From Parabacteroides distasonis (GTDB lineage: Bacteria > Bacteroidota > Bacteroidia > Bacteroidales > Tannerellaceae), in contig SUXM01000001.1 of the NCBI GenBank assembly GCA_015060925.1, positions 175,553 through 239,552 on the forward strand: 64,000 nt of DNA, read 5' to 3'. A program made the position numbers and the translations under genes. Below are positions 8,843 through 19,800 of this stretch, one piece after another. The notes beneath the pieces were generated by a model that saw only the letters and a list, made by a program, of their open reading frames with translations, was not told the origin of the DNA and did no database searches. Position 1 is the first letter of the stretch. Every line of letters begins with the position of its first letter.

Positions 8843-9397
8843 CTATAATGTCTCCTTCTCTGTAAGAATCAAATCCATTTTTTTGTCGAACGGCTCGATA
8901 GGAATCAACTCTTTTAATTGGAAATCATAACATATCCCTATCTTAGGAGCAGATAGTGTAGATAACAGACGGTCATAAAAGCCTTTACCTCTCCCTAATC
9001 GGTTATGCTGTCTGTCAAAGGCAACACCGGGCACTATGACTAAATCAATCTCCTCTTCCGGGACAACTTCACACTCTTCTGTCGGTTCCCAAATACCGAA
9101 TGCACCGGTTTTTACCGATTCTTTTCCGGCATATAAGAGCAGTTGGAGGTCATTCCCCTTTACGAGGGGTAATAATAACCGCTTTTGTTTGTGCCATTTT
9201 TCAATGAAATCAGCTGTTTGTACTTCGCCCGGAAGCGCATGGTAAAGAGCTATGCAAGAGGCTTGTTGAAAAAGTTTGGTCTCTTCCAATCTGCTCATGA
9301 TTTTAGCCGATAACTCCTGCAATATAGTTTTCTCGTATGATCTCTTTAAAGAGGCTACCTCTTTTCGAAGAGCCTGTTTTGCTTCTTGCAATTTCAT
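8843..9397 (-). CDS. 5-formyltetrahydrofolate cyclo-ligase
   Basis: Converts 5-formyl-THF and ATP to 5,10-methenyl-THF, returning stored folate to one-carbon metabolism in the cytoplasm. 184 residues, the usual length. The family signature GRGKGFYDRLL is near residues 135-145, and the N-terminal basic helix (KQALRKEVASLKR) is normal. Its start overlaps the end of the S41 protease by 4 bp, so the two are cotranscribed. Confidence 0.93.
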   Translation of the reverse strand: MKLQEAKQALRKEVASLKRSYEKTILQELSAKIMSRLEETKLFQQASCIALYHALPGEVQTADFIEKWHKQKRLLLPLVKGNDLQLLLYAGKESVKTGAFGIWEPTEECEVVPEEEIDLVIVPGVAFDRQHNRLGRGKGFYDRLLSTLSAPKIGICYDFQLKELIPIEPFDKKMDLILTEKETL

Positions 9398-11040
9398 GGG
9401 ATGTCCTGTGTTTTGTCTAACATAGGAAAGGCTTTTCCTTCTTTCAATACTTTGATTGCGTGTTTTAATGTCACATCATCGTTTTGGAAAATCGGATAAA
9501 AGCCTGCATCATCAAAGAAGTTACGAACAATATAAGCTTGCAACTGTTTTTCGATCAACTTTCCGGAAATGTTGATTAAGTTAGGACGTCTTTTGATTCC
9601 TTTACTGCTTGCATAATTGATAAAGTCAGCAAGTAATGGTTGTTGCTGCAAATATTGCTGCAATTCCTGATAGTTTTTGAAAGAGGCCAACTTGTCATAA
9701 TGACGATCTGAGTATTCAAGTACGTACAGGTTCATTGTTCCGGAATTGATGACTTGCGAGAAATAGGAGGTGACTCCTGTTGTGTCACGAGGAATGAATA
9801 TATCCGGCATGATACCTCCGCCACCATATACAGGGCGTCCCATTGCTGTTTCAAACTTCTCATCTGCATTCAACTTGATACTGTCTGCCGTATCAAATTC
9901 CCCATGGATGAATCGGTTATAAAGGTCATGGTCATACTCTTCCTCTTCTCCTAATTCATATTTCTTTTGGATGCAACGTCCGGATGGGGTATAATAACGG
10001 GCGATGGTCAAACGGAATTCCGAGCCGTCGGTCAGTTGGATAGGAGATTGTACCAATCCTTTTCCGAATGTGCGGCGGCCAATGATTAATCCTCGGTCAT
10101 TATCTTGGATCGCTCCGGCAAAGATTTCACTGGCAGAGGCTGAAAACTCGTCTGTCAACACTACGATAGGTGCCTCTTGGCAGGTACCCGTACCGTTGGT
10201 ATAGACATCTTTTCGTGGGAATGCTTTCCCTTCGGTGTACACAATCATGTGGCCGTTTGGCATGAATTCATTGACCATGTTAATAGCGGCATCCATGTAT
10301 CCTCCGGTATTACCACGAAGGTCTATAATGAAAGAGGAACATTGTTCCTGTTTCAATTTTGCTATGGCTGTGATGAATTCGTTATATGTTGTACGGCCGA
10401 ATTTGCTTACCTTAATATAGCCAATTCCTTCGCTGATTTCGTATGCGGCATCAACTGAGTGGACAGGCACATCACCACGCGTTACGTCGAAATACAATAA
10501 TTCCGGTTCGTTCTTGCGTTTTACGCCTAATTTGACTGTACTGTTCTTAGCCCCGCGGAGTGTCTTCATGATTACCTCTTGGTCGCTTTTGTTTCCGGCA
10601 TATAAGGAATCGTTGATAGTGATGATACGGTCAAACGGTTTCAATCCCGCTTTTTCTGAAGGACCTCCCGGGATGACATTGATGATCAAGATGGTGTCGG
10701 TCTGCATATTGAAAGAGACCCCGATCCCGCTGAACGAACCTTCCAAGTCTTCGTTGGCTCTTTGTACATCTTCTGCCGGAATATATACCGAATGAGGATC
10801 TAATTCACTGAATATTTTAGGAATAGCCCCCTCTATCAGCTCATCCATGTTGACTGTATCTACATATTGCTCATCGATAATATTCAGGATGGTATTGATT
10901 TTATTCCCACCGGAATAATTTAGTCTTTGTCCTTGTTTTTGCCCTAATCGGAGATAGTGATTCCCGATAAAAATACCCAACGCTATGCAACAAGCGATGA
11001 TGACAGGCAACCAAGTTGATAGACCTTTGTTCTTCTCCAT
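9394..11040 (-). CDS. S41 family C-terminal processing peptidase
   Basis: A 548-residue tail-specific protease anchored by one N-terminal transmembrane helix (about 11-27), with its catalytic part in the periplasm. A PDZ domain (about 95-175) is followed by the peptidase domain; the nucleophile lies in FSASASEI near residue 300 and the catalytic Lys in FGKGLVQ near 326. The C-terminal 150 residues are the helical extension common in Bacteroidetes homologues. It follows the deaminase gene by 17 bp and runs into the cyclo-ligase. Confidence 0.93.
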   Translation of the reverse strand: MEKNKGLSTWLPVIIACCIALGIFIGNHYLRLGQKQGQRLNYSGGNKINTILNIIDEQYVDTVNMDELIEGAIPKIFSELDPHSVYIPAEDVQRANEDLEGSFSGIGVSFNMQTDTILIINVIPGGPSEKAGLKPFDRIITINDSLYAGNKSDQEVIMKTLRGAKNSTVKLGVKRKNEPELLYFDVTRGDVPVHSVDAAYEISEGIGYIKVSKFGRTTYNEFITAIAKLKQEQCSSFIIDLRGNTGGYMDAAINMVNEFMPNGHMIVYTEGKAFPRKDVYTNGTGTCQEAPIVVLTDEFSASASEIFAGAIQDNDRGLIIGRRTFGKGLVQSPIQLTDGSEFRLTIARYYTPSGRCIQKKYELGEEEEYDHDLYNRFIHGEFDTADSIKLNADEKFETAMGRPVYGGGGIMPDIFIPRDTTGVTSYFSQVINSGTMNLYVLEYSDRHYDKLASFKNYQELQQYLQQQPLLADFINYASSKGIKRRPNLINISGKLIEKQLQAYIVRNFFDDAGFYPIFQNDDVTLKHAIKVLKEGKAFPMLDKTQDIP

Positions 11041-11057
11041 AAAAACGTTTCTTGATT

Positions 11058-11492
11058 TTAATCGTTTATTTCAACATGTTCAATTGTGACACCTGCGCGG
11101 CGCAATAGGTTGCAACCATCTTCCACTCTGTATTTCTCCGAATAGACCACGCGTTTGATGCCGGATTGGATGATCAGCTTCGCACATTCGATGCAAGGAG
11201 CGGATGTCACATAGATGGTGGCATCCTTACTGCTGTTGGAAGAGGCAGCCACTTTGGTGATGGCATTCGCTTCCGCATGTAGTACGTAGGGTTTGGTGAC
11301 GTTGTTCTCGTCCTCGCAAATATTTTCGAATCCTGACGGTGTTCCGTTATAACCGTCTGATATAATCATTTGATCTTTGACAATGAGTGCTCCAACTTGT
11401 CGCCTCTTGCAATAGGAATTCTCTGCCCAAACGGTAGCCATACGCAAGTAACGCTTGTCCAATTCAAGTTGTTTGTCGGTCTTATTGCACAT
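11058..11492 (-). CDS. dCMP deaminase family protein (ComEB-like)
   Basis: 144-residue zinc deaminase converting dCMP to dUMP for thymidylate synthesis, the usual assignment for this family. Zinc and catalytic motifs are HAEANAI and PCIECAK. It is the first gene of a minus-strand operon with the S41 protease and the cyclo-ligase. The usual second name, comEB, derives from Bacillus; competence is not implied here. Confidence 0.9.
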   Translation of the reverse strand: MCNKTDKQLELDKRYLRMATVWAENSYCKRRQVGALIVKDQMIISDGYNGTPSGFENICEDENNVTKPYVLHAEANAITKVAASSNSSKDATIYVTSAPCIECAKLIIQSGIKRVVYSEKYRVEDGCNLLRRAGVTIEHVEIND

Positions 11493-11533
11493 CGTTTTTT
11501 GTTTTAGAAATATCCAACAGATTAATTAAGGAA

Positions 11534-11541
11534 CAAAGGTA
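11534..11541 (-). promoter_or_regulatory. Candidate -7 element (TACCTTTG) for the deaminase operon
   Basis: Minus-strand TAnnTTTG match, 42 bp before the deaminase start codon. Confidence 0.45.
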
Positions 11542-11725
11542 CATATATATTGGGATATATGGTGTATATTTTTGTTTTTTTATTGAATTAGAACTGTTTG
11601 GTGGACTTTCTGAGATTTGAAAAGAGACATTTTGTCAGGTTTTAGAATCTGTTTTTAAGGGATATAGAGGAGGAAATCCCGTTTTTTGCCCTTTTATCCT
11701 CCATTTTATAGGCAGAGGAACAAAA

Positions 11726-11763
11726 TTTTCTGCCCGGAGAAAAATTTTTTCCTGGGCAGAAAA
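11726..11763. repeat. 38-bp near-palindrome
   Basis: Two adjoining 19-base arms, the left starting TTTTCTGCCC and the right ending GGGCAGAAAA, with three imperfect pairs near the centre. It is A/T-flanked on both sides, so it could act as a bidirectional terminator or a cruciform, but the nearest gene ends are not adjacent. Confidence 0.6.
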
Positions 11764-11770
11764 ATAAAAT

Positions 11771-11828
11771 GGGTCGGCATCTATTTCCAATTACATCGGA
11801 GGTAATCCCGACTAAGTCCGAAGTAATT
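11771..11828 (+). repeat. Periodic palindromic repeat, array A
   Basis: Degenerate copies of TTACATCGGAKGTAAT. The core (RTCSG) begins at 11773, 11795 and 11816, spacings of 22 and 21 bp. Related arrays lie at 36626-36694 and 63672-63776. Confidence 0.55.
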
Positions 11829-12216
11829 CTTTATCCCCTCTTAAAAGGTCAGAAACAACCCTCCGATTTTGGTTCTATTCCTGACCGGAGAGTTAGGTGA
11901 TTCCTTCTGAGCGATTCTCAGCGAGTTCAGTTTTCCCACTTTTTAAGCAAATCAGGCCTTTAGCTGACAATCCGAAAAGAGAAAGTCCATTCCCTGCCGA
12001 GAGAGTTGGGAGAGGTGTTACAAAAAACAGAAGAAATGTAACAAACCGAAAGTCGGAGTCCGGTTCAATTTCCCATCGAAATAGAAATTTTCGTAAATCT
12101 ACTCTCTGTCATTTTGGCAGAAGATTCTTTTGTTTAATATAACTAATGTTAAGTGAATTGTCGGTAATAATTAAAAATAAAAATCTTAGAAAAGGGAAAT
12201 GTATTAATTTTATACT

Positions 12217-12224
12217 TAATTTTG
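12217..12224 (+). promoter_or_regulatory. Candidate -7 element (TAATTTTG) for the large secreted-protein operon
   Basis: TAnnTTTG match 71 bp upstream of the start codon at 12295, in an AT-rich leader. Confidence 0.4.
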
Positions 12225-12294
12225 TAGAATCTTATATTAATAAAGAAAAATAGAGATTGTAAATTTAAAATGTATAAATTAAAAAGAATTGCTT

Positions 12295-15200
12295 ATGAAT
12301 AAGTATGTTACTTTTAAACGAACGGCTCTTCTGATGCTCATGTTTCTAATGGCATGGTGCTTACCGATGAAAGGGCAGGAAAGTAATGGTTATTATCTTT
12401 CCGATATGTGTAGAGAACAGTATTGGGATATTGGTATAGATAAACATTCTGGTCATTTGTCATTTGAAAATTATGAAGATGAAACAGTTTCAAAGGTATA
12501 TGCTCTATTTAAATTGGATAATCCGGCTGATCAAGAGGTTTTTCAAGTAATGATTGATGGAAATACTTGTGATGAAAAGGGTTGCATAGAATTTAATTTA
12601 TTGAAAGGTTGGGAAAATGAAGTCCCTTGGGAATGTACAATTTATTCGGCAAGTAAGTATATCGGTCGTAAATTTTCTTGGACAATTTCGTTATATGCAA
12701 GTAAGAATGATTTGACTACTCTTCCTGTTGCTTCATTTTCAGGGAGTTATGAGGTGATAGAACTCCCATGGATAGAATATCAAGATCGTATAGTCGGAGA
12801 TGTTGGTACTTCGATTCCTTTTAGTATTTCTATTGAAGGAAAAGGCTTTACCGGAGCGACAGATATGAAGCTGACTTTTGATAAAATGGATAGTGTAAAA
12901 ATAGCTTCTACTTCCGGGACTTTAGAAGAAGATGATAGGAGTTATATTTTACCGATAAGTAAATTATCCTCACAAAATACTTTCTCTTTTACATTAACAT
13001 CTGAAAAAGAAATATCGGGAAAATGGTTTAGTTTCCGATTATATAAAGGTGATGAAGTGATTAAGTCCGAATCATTTAGAATGATGATTCCTTATTTAGT
13101 CTCAGTCAAAGATTCTGCCGGATTGATGAAGATTGCATTGGATAATAATAATCCTGTGATTGAAAAGTATGTAAAGAATAAGGAATGGTTATTGAATAGT
13201 GATGGTGGTAAGATTTATACTTATTGGTATAATGTATCCCCTGATCGTTTACGGAGATTGGAACTAACTAATTGGCAAGACTCGTTGACAACATTGGATG
13301 TAACCCCTTTTGATTCGTTAAAATACTTAACGATTGGTGATTGCCATATCTCTTCGTTGGACGTAAGTATGCTTCCTCTTTTAGAAAGTGTAAATCTTTG
13401 GGATATAAAAATATCCTCTTTATCTGCGTTGACATTGCCTAAAGATCGGACAATAGAATTGTCTGGATATACTTATATTGAAGGATTGGGAACTCCGCTG
13501 GATGATTATATGTGTGAAATGACTGGAGGTGATACTCTTGATTTATCGGCTTATATTGAAGATGAATCAGTGTATGGAAAGACCTATTTTACTTGGTATG
13601 AAGGTAATAAATATCCTGAAACAAGAATCTCTTTGGACTCTATCAAACAGGGAGTTTATATTTTGCCGGCTGCATTGGATTATCCTATTTATTGTACGGT
13701 ACATACAGAAAAGTATCCGAATTTTAATTTTAGAACAAAAGAAATCCGTTTGGTTCGTGGAAACATCAATTATAGCCAGGATGATATTGCTTTATTAAAA
13801 GCGTTGGCTAAAGCTAATCCAGAATCGATTGCATTGCAACAGTTTGTGGCAGATAGTGTGAAAGGCTGGGAAGAACCTTGGCTTGATTTTTGGGAAGACC
13901 GAAATCGTAGAGTAGCTGTTGATTGGAATATGGAAAATCCGGCACGTATCTCCAAGTTACGCCTACGTGAAATGCAAGGTGAGATAACTTCTTTGGATTT
14001 GAGCGGATTTACAGAATTGGAATATTTAGATTGTGCTGCTTTAAATACATATAAAGATCAAACGGTAAAAATAAATACACTGGATCTCTCTAAGAATACC
14101 AAATTAACTTATTTAGATTTAGAATCTTGTCGATTAGACTCATTGGATTTGTCGAAGAATACCAATTTGAAAGATATATATCTGAATGGTAATAATTTGA
14201 CAACTTTAGATCTATCCAATCAAACTGATTTAGTTTTTTTAAATGTTGGTTCAAATAGTAAACTTAGTAAGCTGATTTTCTCCGAAAAGGCAAAATCAAG
14301 TTTGACGTCTTTAAAAATGTGGAGTTGTGGTAAAATCTCAGGTTTGGATTTAACCGAGTTTACAGGTTTGAAAAGTTTGGATATAAGAAGTACAGATGCT
14401 GCATTTGTTGATATCGCAGTTAATCCTCCGGCTACAATTACAGAACTTTTCTGTAATTGGACAGATGCAGAATTGTTGGATTTCAGTAAATATCCGAATA
14501 TTTATTATTATGGCGTTCCTACCCTTGTTGATACATTGGATATTTCGAATGCCCGCAATTTGTATCGATTAGATATGGATGGAACAAGAGTTCGTTATTC
14601 AACTGTTAAAACAGGAGGAAACAATCGTGTCCGTTTTGGTTCAAATTCTTGGATTACAATTCCGGGGTTGGAAAACATAAATTCTAAGAGTAAATATCTT
14701 GATTATCGAATGTTAGAGAGTGATACTATTGATTTGTCTTCTGAAGCTGTAATTAATGGAGTTGCTTCTACGTATAGATGGGTAGATGAAACATCTTCTA
14801 CATTTGTGGATGATGTATTTGTTCCGGTTGAAGGTATGCCGGGTAAGTTTGTCTATTCGGGAAAAGGTTCTACAGAACGTCGTTACTATTGTTTCATTAT
14901 CAATAGAACTTATAATCCGGAAGAATGGTGTGAACCGAATTCATCAAGAAGTGATCGCTGGAATTTACGGACTGGTTCTATCAGTGTAGAAAAGGCGAAG
15001 AGTTTCGACCAAGAAGAGGTGGAAGCTTTGAATGCGATCATCAATCATATCAATGATGCCGGTCTGACTAAATGGTGGAAGAGTGGTGCTTGGAAGACTG
15101 ATAAGTATTTGTATTCTGAGTATAAAGGGGAACAAGGCTTTTTCTCCATGGAGTGGTGGATGGATAAAATGAATGTATATCATTTGGCAAATCTAATGAT

Positions 15201-16827
15201 TGCTGAAAATAAGAGTCTTAAAGAATTGGATGCCTCTGCTTTTACGGAGTTGAGGGATTTACATCTTTTTGGTAATCCGAATTTGACTACATTGTCGGTT
15301 CAAAATTGTAATAATTTGGAACAGTTACATTGTTCAAGAGATGGATTTGAAACAAGTTTGACTTCTGTTACTTTGCCGAAAGAAAAAACTGTTTTGACCT
15401 ATTTGAGCATTAATGGAGCTGATAAATTAACAGAGTTGGATTTGACCGGTTATACCAACTTGGAAACCATAGATTTAGGAATGACATATGTGGATCCGAT
15501 AGATTTGTCAGATTATAAACGTTTGTGGAATTATAAATTACCATTAACTACAACAGAATTGGATTTGACAAATGTATCAGAAGAGTTGATTGTTAATCTT
15601 GACGGATCACAATTGAAGTTCTCTACAGTGAAAATTACCTCAGGTAAAACGTATAATATCGGAGATGTTAGTTTCCCGGAAGTTAAAGGGGTAAGAAAGG
15701 ATATAATTTCTCTATCGAATAAAGGAATGTTTGATATACCTTGTTATGCAGTAGCAATAGGAGAGCGTATTGATCTTTCTTCAGAACAAATAATTGATGG
15801 AAAAACTACTGAAGCGACAGGTTATATAGTAGACCGTTTTACGCGTGAGAGAAAAGAATTGTCTGTGACGTATGATGAAAAAGGATTTTTATCTATCAAT
15901 AACGGACAACCGAATGACCAGTTTGTGGTAATACTAACGAATGAAACATTCCCTTATTGGGCTATGGAAATCAGAGGCCATATTTATACAACTGATGGTG
16001 ATGCCAACTTGGATACGAAGGTGGATGTACGTGACGTGGTTGTAACTGCTAACCATATAGTGAAAGATTCTGTTAATATGTTGCCGGATTCATTATTTGG
16101 ATTTAACCAGGCAGATGTAACGTATAATCAAGTCATAGATGTAACCGATATACAGGGTATTATCAATTTGATTTTAGGTAAGCCGGTTACAAAAGCGTCT
16201 GATTTACGAGCTTCTGTACCGAATGCAGAGTTGACAGTTGAAAATGGTATTTTGTATATGAATGCAGAAGTACCAGTTGCTGCTGTACAATTTGAAATAG
16301 CTAATATGGCTAAAGCAGAGCCATTGTTGGGTAAAGCTGCAACCTTCACCCAAGTCTCTACTGTTGGTGAAACAGTTCGTATTGTGGGATACAGTTTGAG
16401 TGGTACAACCATTCCGGCAGGAAAAACTCCGTTGATGAAATGGCAGGATGGTGCAACTTTAGTTGATGCGGTGCTTTCAGATAGTGATGCACTAGCTTTG
16501 AATGTCATTACTAAGGGAATGCCTACAGCTAATGAACATATCTCTATGACAGCCGGAACACCGGATATCCTTAATTATCCGAATCCATTCCAAGGAACCA
16601 CTACGTTGGTTTATCATTTGTCTGAAACAGTAGATGAGGCTTATGTGCAAGTATTTGCATTGAATGGTGCATTAGTGGATGTGGTTAAAGGATTGGATAT
16701 ACAAGTTGGAGAAAACCGTTATGTGTATACGACTCGTTTGACTGCCGGAACTTATTTCTATCGTTTGGCAACCCGGAAACAGGGTGTTATCACTTATAGT
16801 AAGTCTAACCTATTTATGATTAAGTAA
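12295..16827 (+). CDS. Large secreted leucine-rich-repeat protein with dockerin and type IX secretion tail
   Basis: About 1510 residues, with signal peptide at 1-26. Three long modules follow, each with a helical lead-in, a leucine-rich-repeat block (about 315-385, 547-755 and 958-1092) and an Ig-like segment starting DLS. Near 1235-1285 are two EF-hand-like calcium loops, DANLDTKVDVRD and ADVTYNQVIDVTD, typical of type I dockerins. A beta-rich, cohesin-like segment comes next. The last 90 residues, from NYPNPF to the end, form a T9SS type A sorting domain. The protein is probably exported through the type IX machinery to the surface. ATG 12295 is preferred over TTG 12289. The next gene starts 3 bp after its stop. 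The ligand of the repeats is unknown. Confidence 0.88.
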   Translation: MNKYVTFKRTALLMLMFLMAWCLPMKGQESNGYYLSDMCREQYWDIGIDKHSGHLSFENYEDETVSKVYALFKLDNPADQEVFQVMIDGNTCDEKGCIEFNLLKGWENEVPWECTIYSASKYIGRKFSWTISLYASKNDLTTLPVASFSGSYEVIELPWIEYQDRIVGDVGTSIPFSISIEGKGFTGATDMKLTFDKMDSVKIASTSGTLEEDDRSYILPISKLSSQNTFSFTLTSEKEISGKWFSFRLYKGDEVIKSESFRMMIPYLVSVKDSAGLMKIALDNNNPVIEKYVKNKEWLLNSDGGKIYTYWYNVSPDRLRRLELTNWQDSLTTLDVTPFDSLKYLTIGDCHISSLDVSMLPLLESVNLWDIKISSLSALTLPKDRTIELSGYTYIEGLGTPLDDYMCEMTGGDTLDLSAYIEDESVYGKTYFTWYEGNKYPETRISLDSIKQGVYILPAALDYPIYCTVHTEKYPNFNFRTKEIRLVRGNINYSQDDIALLKALAKANPESIALQQFVADSVKGWEEPWLDFWEDRNRRVAVDWNMENPARISKLRLREMQGEITSLDLSGFTELEYLDCAALNTYKDQTVKINTLDLSKNTKLTYLDLESCRLDSLDLSKNTNLKDIYLNGNNLTTLDLSNQTDLVFLNVGSNSKLSKLIFSEKAKSSLTSLKMWSCGKISGLDLTEFTGLKSLDIRSTDAAFVDIAVNPPATITELFCNWTDAELLDFSKYPNIYYYGVPTLVDTLDISNARNLYRLDMDGTRVRYSTVKTGGNNRVRFGSNSWITIPGLENINSKSKYLDYRMLESDTIDLSSEAVINGVASTYRWVDETSSTFVDDVFVPVEGMPGKFVYSGKGSTERRYYCFIINRTYNPEEWCEPNSSRSDRWNLRTGSISVEKAKSFDQEEVEALNAIINHINDAGLTKWWKSGAWKTDKYLYSEYKGEQGFFSMEWWMDKMNVYHLANLMIAENKSLKELDASAFTELRDLHLFGNPNLTTLSVQNCNNLEQLHCSRDGFETSLTSVTLPKEKTVLTYLSINGADKLTELDLTGYTNLETIDLGMTYVDPIDLSDYKRLWNYKLPLTTTELDLTNVSEELIVNLDGSQLKFSTVKITSGKTYNIGDVSFPEVKGVRKDIISLSNKGMFDIPCYAVAIGERIDLSSEQIIDGKTTEATGYIVDRFTRERKELSVTYDEKGFLSINNGQPNDQFVVILTNETFPYWAMEIRGHIYTTDGDANLDTKVDVRDVVVTANHIVKDSVNMLPDSLFGFNQADVTYNQVIDVTDIQGIINLILGKPVTKASDLRASVPNAELTVENGILYMNAEVPVAAVQFEIANMAKAEPLLGKAATFTQVSTVGETVRIVGYSLSGTTIPAGKTPLMKWQDGATLVDAVLSDSDALALNVITKGMPTANEHISMTAGTPDILNYPNPFQGTTTLVYHLSETVDEAYVQVFALNGALVDVVKGLDIQVGENRYVYTTRLTAGTYFYRLATRKQGVITYSKSNLFMIK

Positions 16828-16830
16828 AGT

Positions 16831-19800
16831 ATGAATACAGATAAAATAAAAAGAAGTTTGACAATGGGGTTACTGCTGCTAATGGCGGCAGTAACGACCA
16901 CTGCCCAAAATAGTTGGATCATCAAGGATACAACCATTTTAAAGTCAGAGCAAGCACAGAAGATGACGCTTGAATTGGCATTAGAGAATAAAGATGCGGT
17001 GACTGCTTTACAGTTTGATTTGGTTGTTCCTGAAGGTTTGACATTGGGAGATGGTGTTCAGTTGAATAGTGATCGTGTGAATGGTCATAGTTTAGCAATG
17101 AATAAACAAGCGGATGGTTCTATTCGTTTTGTGGTAACATCTGCCAATTCTAAAGCATTAATTGGAAATAGTGGAACATTATTTTCTTTACCTGTTGAGG
17201 TTGGTACGGATTTTCAGAGTGGAAAAGGACTTTCTATGAAGAATATTGTGATGAGTGATGTAAAAGGAAATTCATTGGCTTCTTCTACCGCTTTAGGTAA
17301 GATTTATTTGAAGGTCAAACAACCTGTAAAAGTAAGTATTGCAGGATTGGAACAGACTGTAAGTGAAAATGGTGCTACTGTTTCCATTACAACTGTTCCT
17401 GCTGAAATAAAAGAACAGGTTTCTGTGAAATATTATACGGATGAAAACTGTACTACAGAAACCTCTTTAGCAGCGATTAAAACGGCTGGTATTTATTATA
17501 TTGTTGTGTCATATAAGGGTTCTGATGTATATGAGGCTTACAATGATACTTTCCGATTGGTTATCAACAACAAGAAGAATGTCGATTTTGGTGTAGCCGG
17601 AACCACATTCCCTGTTGCAGCTCCTATCTTGCAAGGACAACATTTATCTGCATCAATCTTAACGGGTGGTGAGGCGATGGTATCTTATGAAAATGAAGAT
17701 CCTCATCCGCTTCCGGGTTCGTTTGCATGGACGGATGGACATGAGTTGGCTACCTCTACCGGGTTATATCGAGTGACTTTTACTCCGGATGATCAAGCAA
17801 ACTATAATACAAAGGATACAACGATCCAGTTGACCGTTATTCCTGTATATACTGTTTTTGTTAGTAATGGGGAGCATGGTACAATTTCTGCACAAGGTAT
17901 CAGTAGTAGTAATCAGTATGCAGAAGGAGAACAACTTTTCCTATCTGCTGTTCCAGCAGCAAACTATCAGTTTGTAAAATGGTCAAATGGTATAACGAGT
18001 GATACGATTACTTGGACTGTCAATAGAGATGAAACAATCTCGGCAACTTTTGCTCCGATAACTCGAAAGGTTGATTTTGTTACTGGTGCAGGTGGTACAT
18101 TGTCTATTCAGAGTGTAGCAGGCCAGGAAATTGCTTCCGGTTCTTTGGTTCAGCAGGGTACAGAGTTGATGATTATGGCTACTCCGAATGAAGGATATAA
18201 GTTGAAAGGGTTGACTTTGAATAAAGAATCGTTTGTATCAAGTAAATATGTTGTTGGTGCTGAAGATTTGTTATTCAATGCCTCTTTTGAGGTTGTTGCT
18301 AATGAGTATCCTGTTACAGTGGCTTCAACCGGCAATGGTGGTGTTGTTCGTTTGTATAAAGCAGATGGTACTGCAATACCTTCCGGTACAGCATTGGAAG
18401 ATGGTACGGCTTTCCAAGTGATGGCTTTAGCTAATGCAGGATATGTGTTTGAAGGATTAACTATTAATGACGAAACAGTTGAGCCGACTGAAACAGATGG
18501 TCAAGTTTTCAATGGTAAAGTAAATAAGGCTACAACAGTAAAAGCTACATTTACAACAAAAGCATATAAGTTGTCTATGGGTACAACTGAAGGAGGAACC
18601 TTGAAAGTTACAGATAGTAATGGAACAGAATTAAGTAATGATCAATCTGTATTGTATGGTACATCTGTTGTTGTAAAAGAGGTGATTCCAAATGAAGGGT
18701 TTAAGATGACAACTTTGGTGGTGAATGGTCGTCGGATTGATTCATATCCTGCAACATTTACAGTGAATAGTGATATACATATTGCCGTTGCTTTTGAAGA
18801 GTTGACAACGATAAAGGATGAATATTTGATTAATGCAGAACAGACTTATCGATTCAACAATCAGAATAAGCAGTATTTTATTTGGAAAACGCAGACACAT
18901 GCTTCTAATTTTGATATCCAATATAAGAAAGAGGGTACAAATGACTATACGAGTACGATTCCGGTGAAGGCAGGAACATACAGTATGAAAGTCTCTCGTG
19001 AAGCTGATGATATTTATAAAAAGTATGAATCCGGTCAAGGTTATTTTGATCAGAAATTGATTATTCAAAAGGCTAAGATTGCGGTAAAAGAGGCTCCGAC
19101 AAGTACAACAGAAAAGGGAAAGGCTTCTATTGAAAATGTGGCTATAACTGTAGATGATTTAGGAAATTATAGATATAAATTTACTTACACTCCGACAGGT
19201 GAGGATGCCAATAATTATGAGTCTGTAACTTATATTTTGTCTACTAATCCAACGAAAGTTACATTGAACACTCAGAATATGTTACGTAGTGCATCTGAAC
19301 CGAATGGTTATGTTCGTATTTCAAATGGAGGTTTATCATACGCAGCGGATGCACAAATTCCGGTAGGAACAACTATTACAGTAGAGGCTGTGCCGAACGA
19401 AGGATATAAATTTAAGAGTTGGTCAGGACGTTCTGAAACCACTCAAAGTATTGATGTGACGGTTGCAGAAAATACGAATTTGAACTTTGTCCCTGTTTTT
19501 GAAGGAAAGCAAACATTAACCGCTTCGTTGAAATCTACCTCTTCAGCTTATACCGGTTCTGTTCAACATGTAGAATTGGCAACTGCTATAGAAAATGCAC
19601 AGATCGGTATTTATAAAGATGCAGCATGTACACAGGCTGTAGAATTGAAGAACATAGGTGCGTATTATGTTCGTGTCTATCGAGAAGCAACAGCAGATTG
19701 TAATGAAGTAAGAGATACACTTACCTACACCATTAATCCAACAGCTGCAACTATAGATGTTGTTCCAACAACAACGGAAATTGCAGAAGGCGAAACGTTG

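Larger units (their letters stand above)
11542..12294. other. Long non-coding region with hairpins
   Basis: About 750 bp between two divergent genes. The part from about 11640 to 12130 is less AT-rich than ordinary intergenic DNA here and holds a 38-bp near-palindrome (11726-11763), a periodic repeat (11771-11828) and crossing complementary segments (11847-11894). A GTG-started frame (11897-12142, 81 codons) has no family features and I do not call it a gene. Confidence 0.6.

Noticed and set aside
11771..11828. CRISPR array (A, and likewise B and C)
   Set aside because: Degenerate 17-base units with only 4-5 bases between them; no cas genes nearby.
11897..12142. 81-codon frame starting with GTG in the long intergenic region
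   Set aside because: Odd composition (rich in Arg, Ser, Asn), no family pattern, no promoter, and it covers hairpin-forming DNA.
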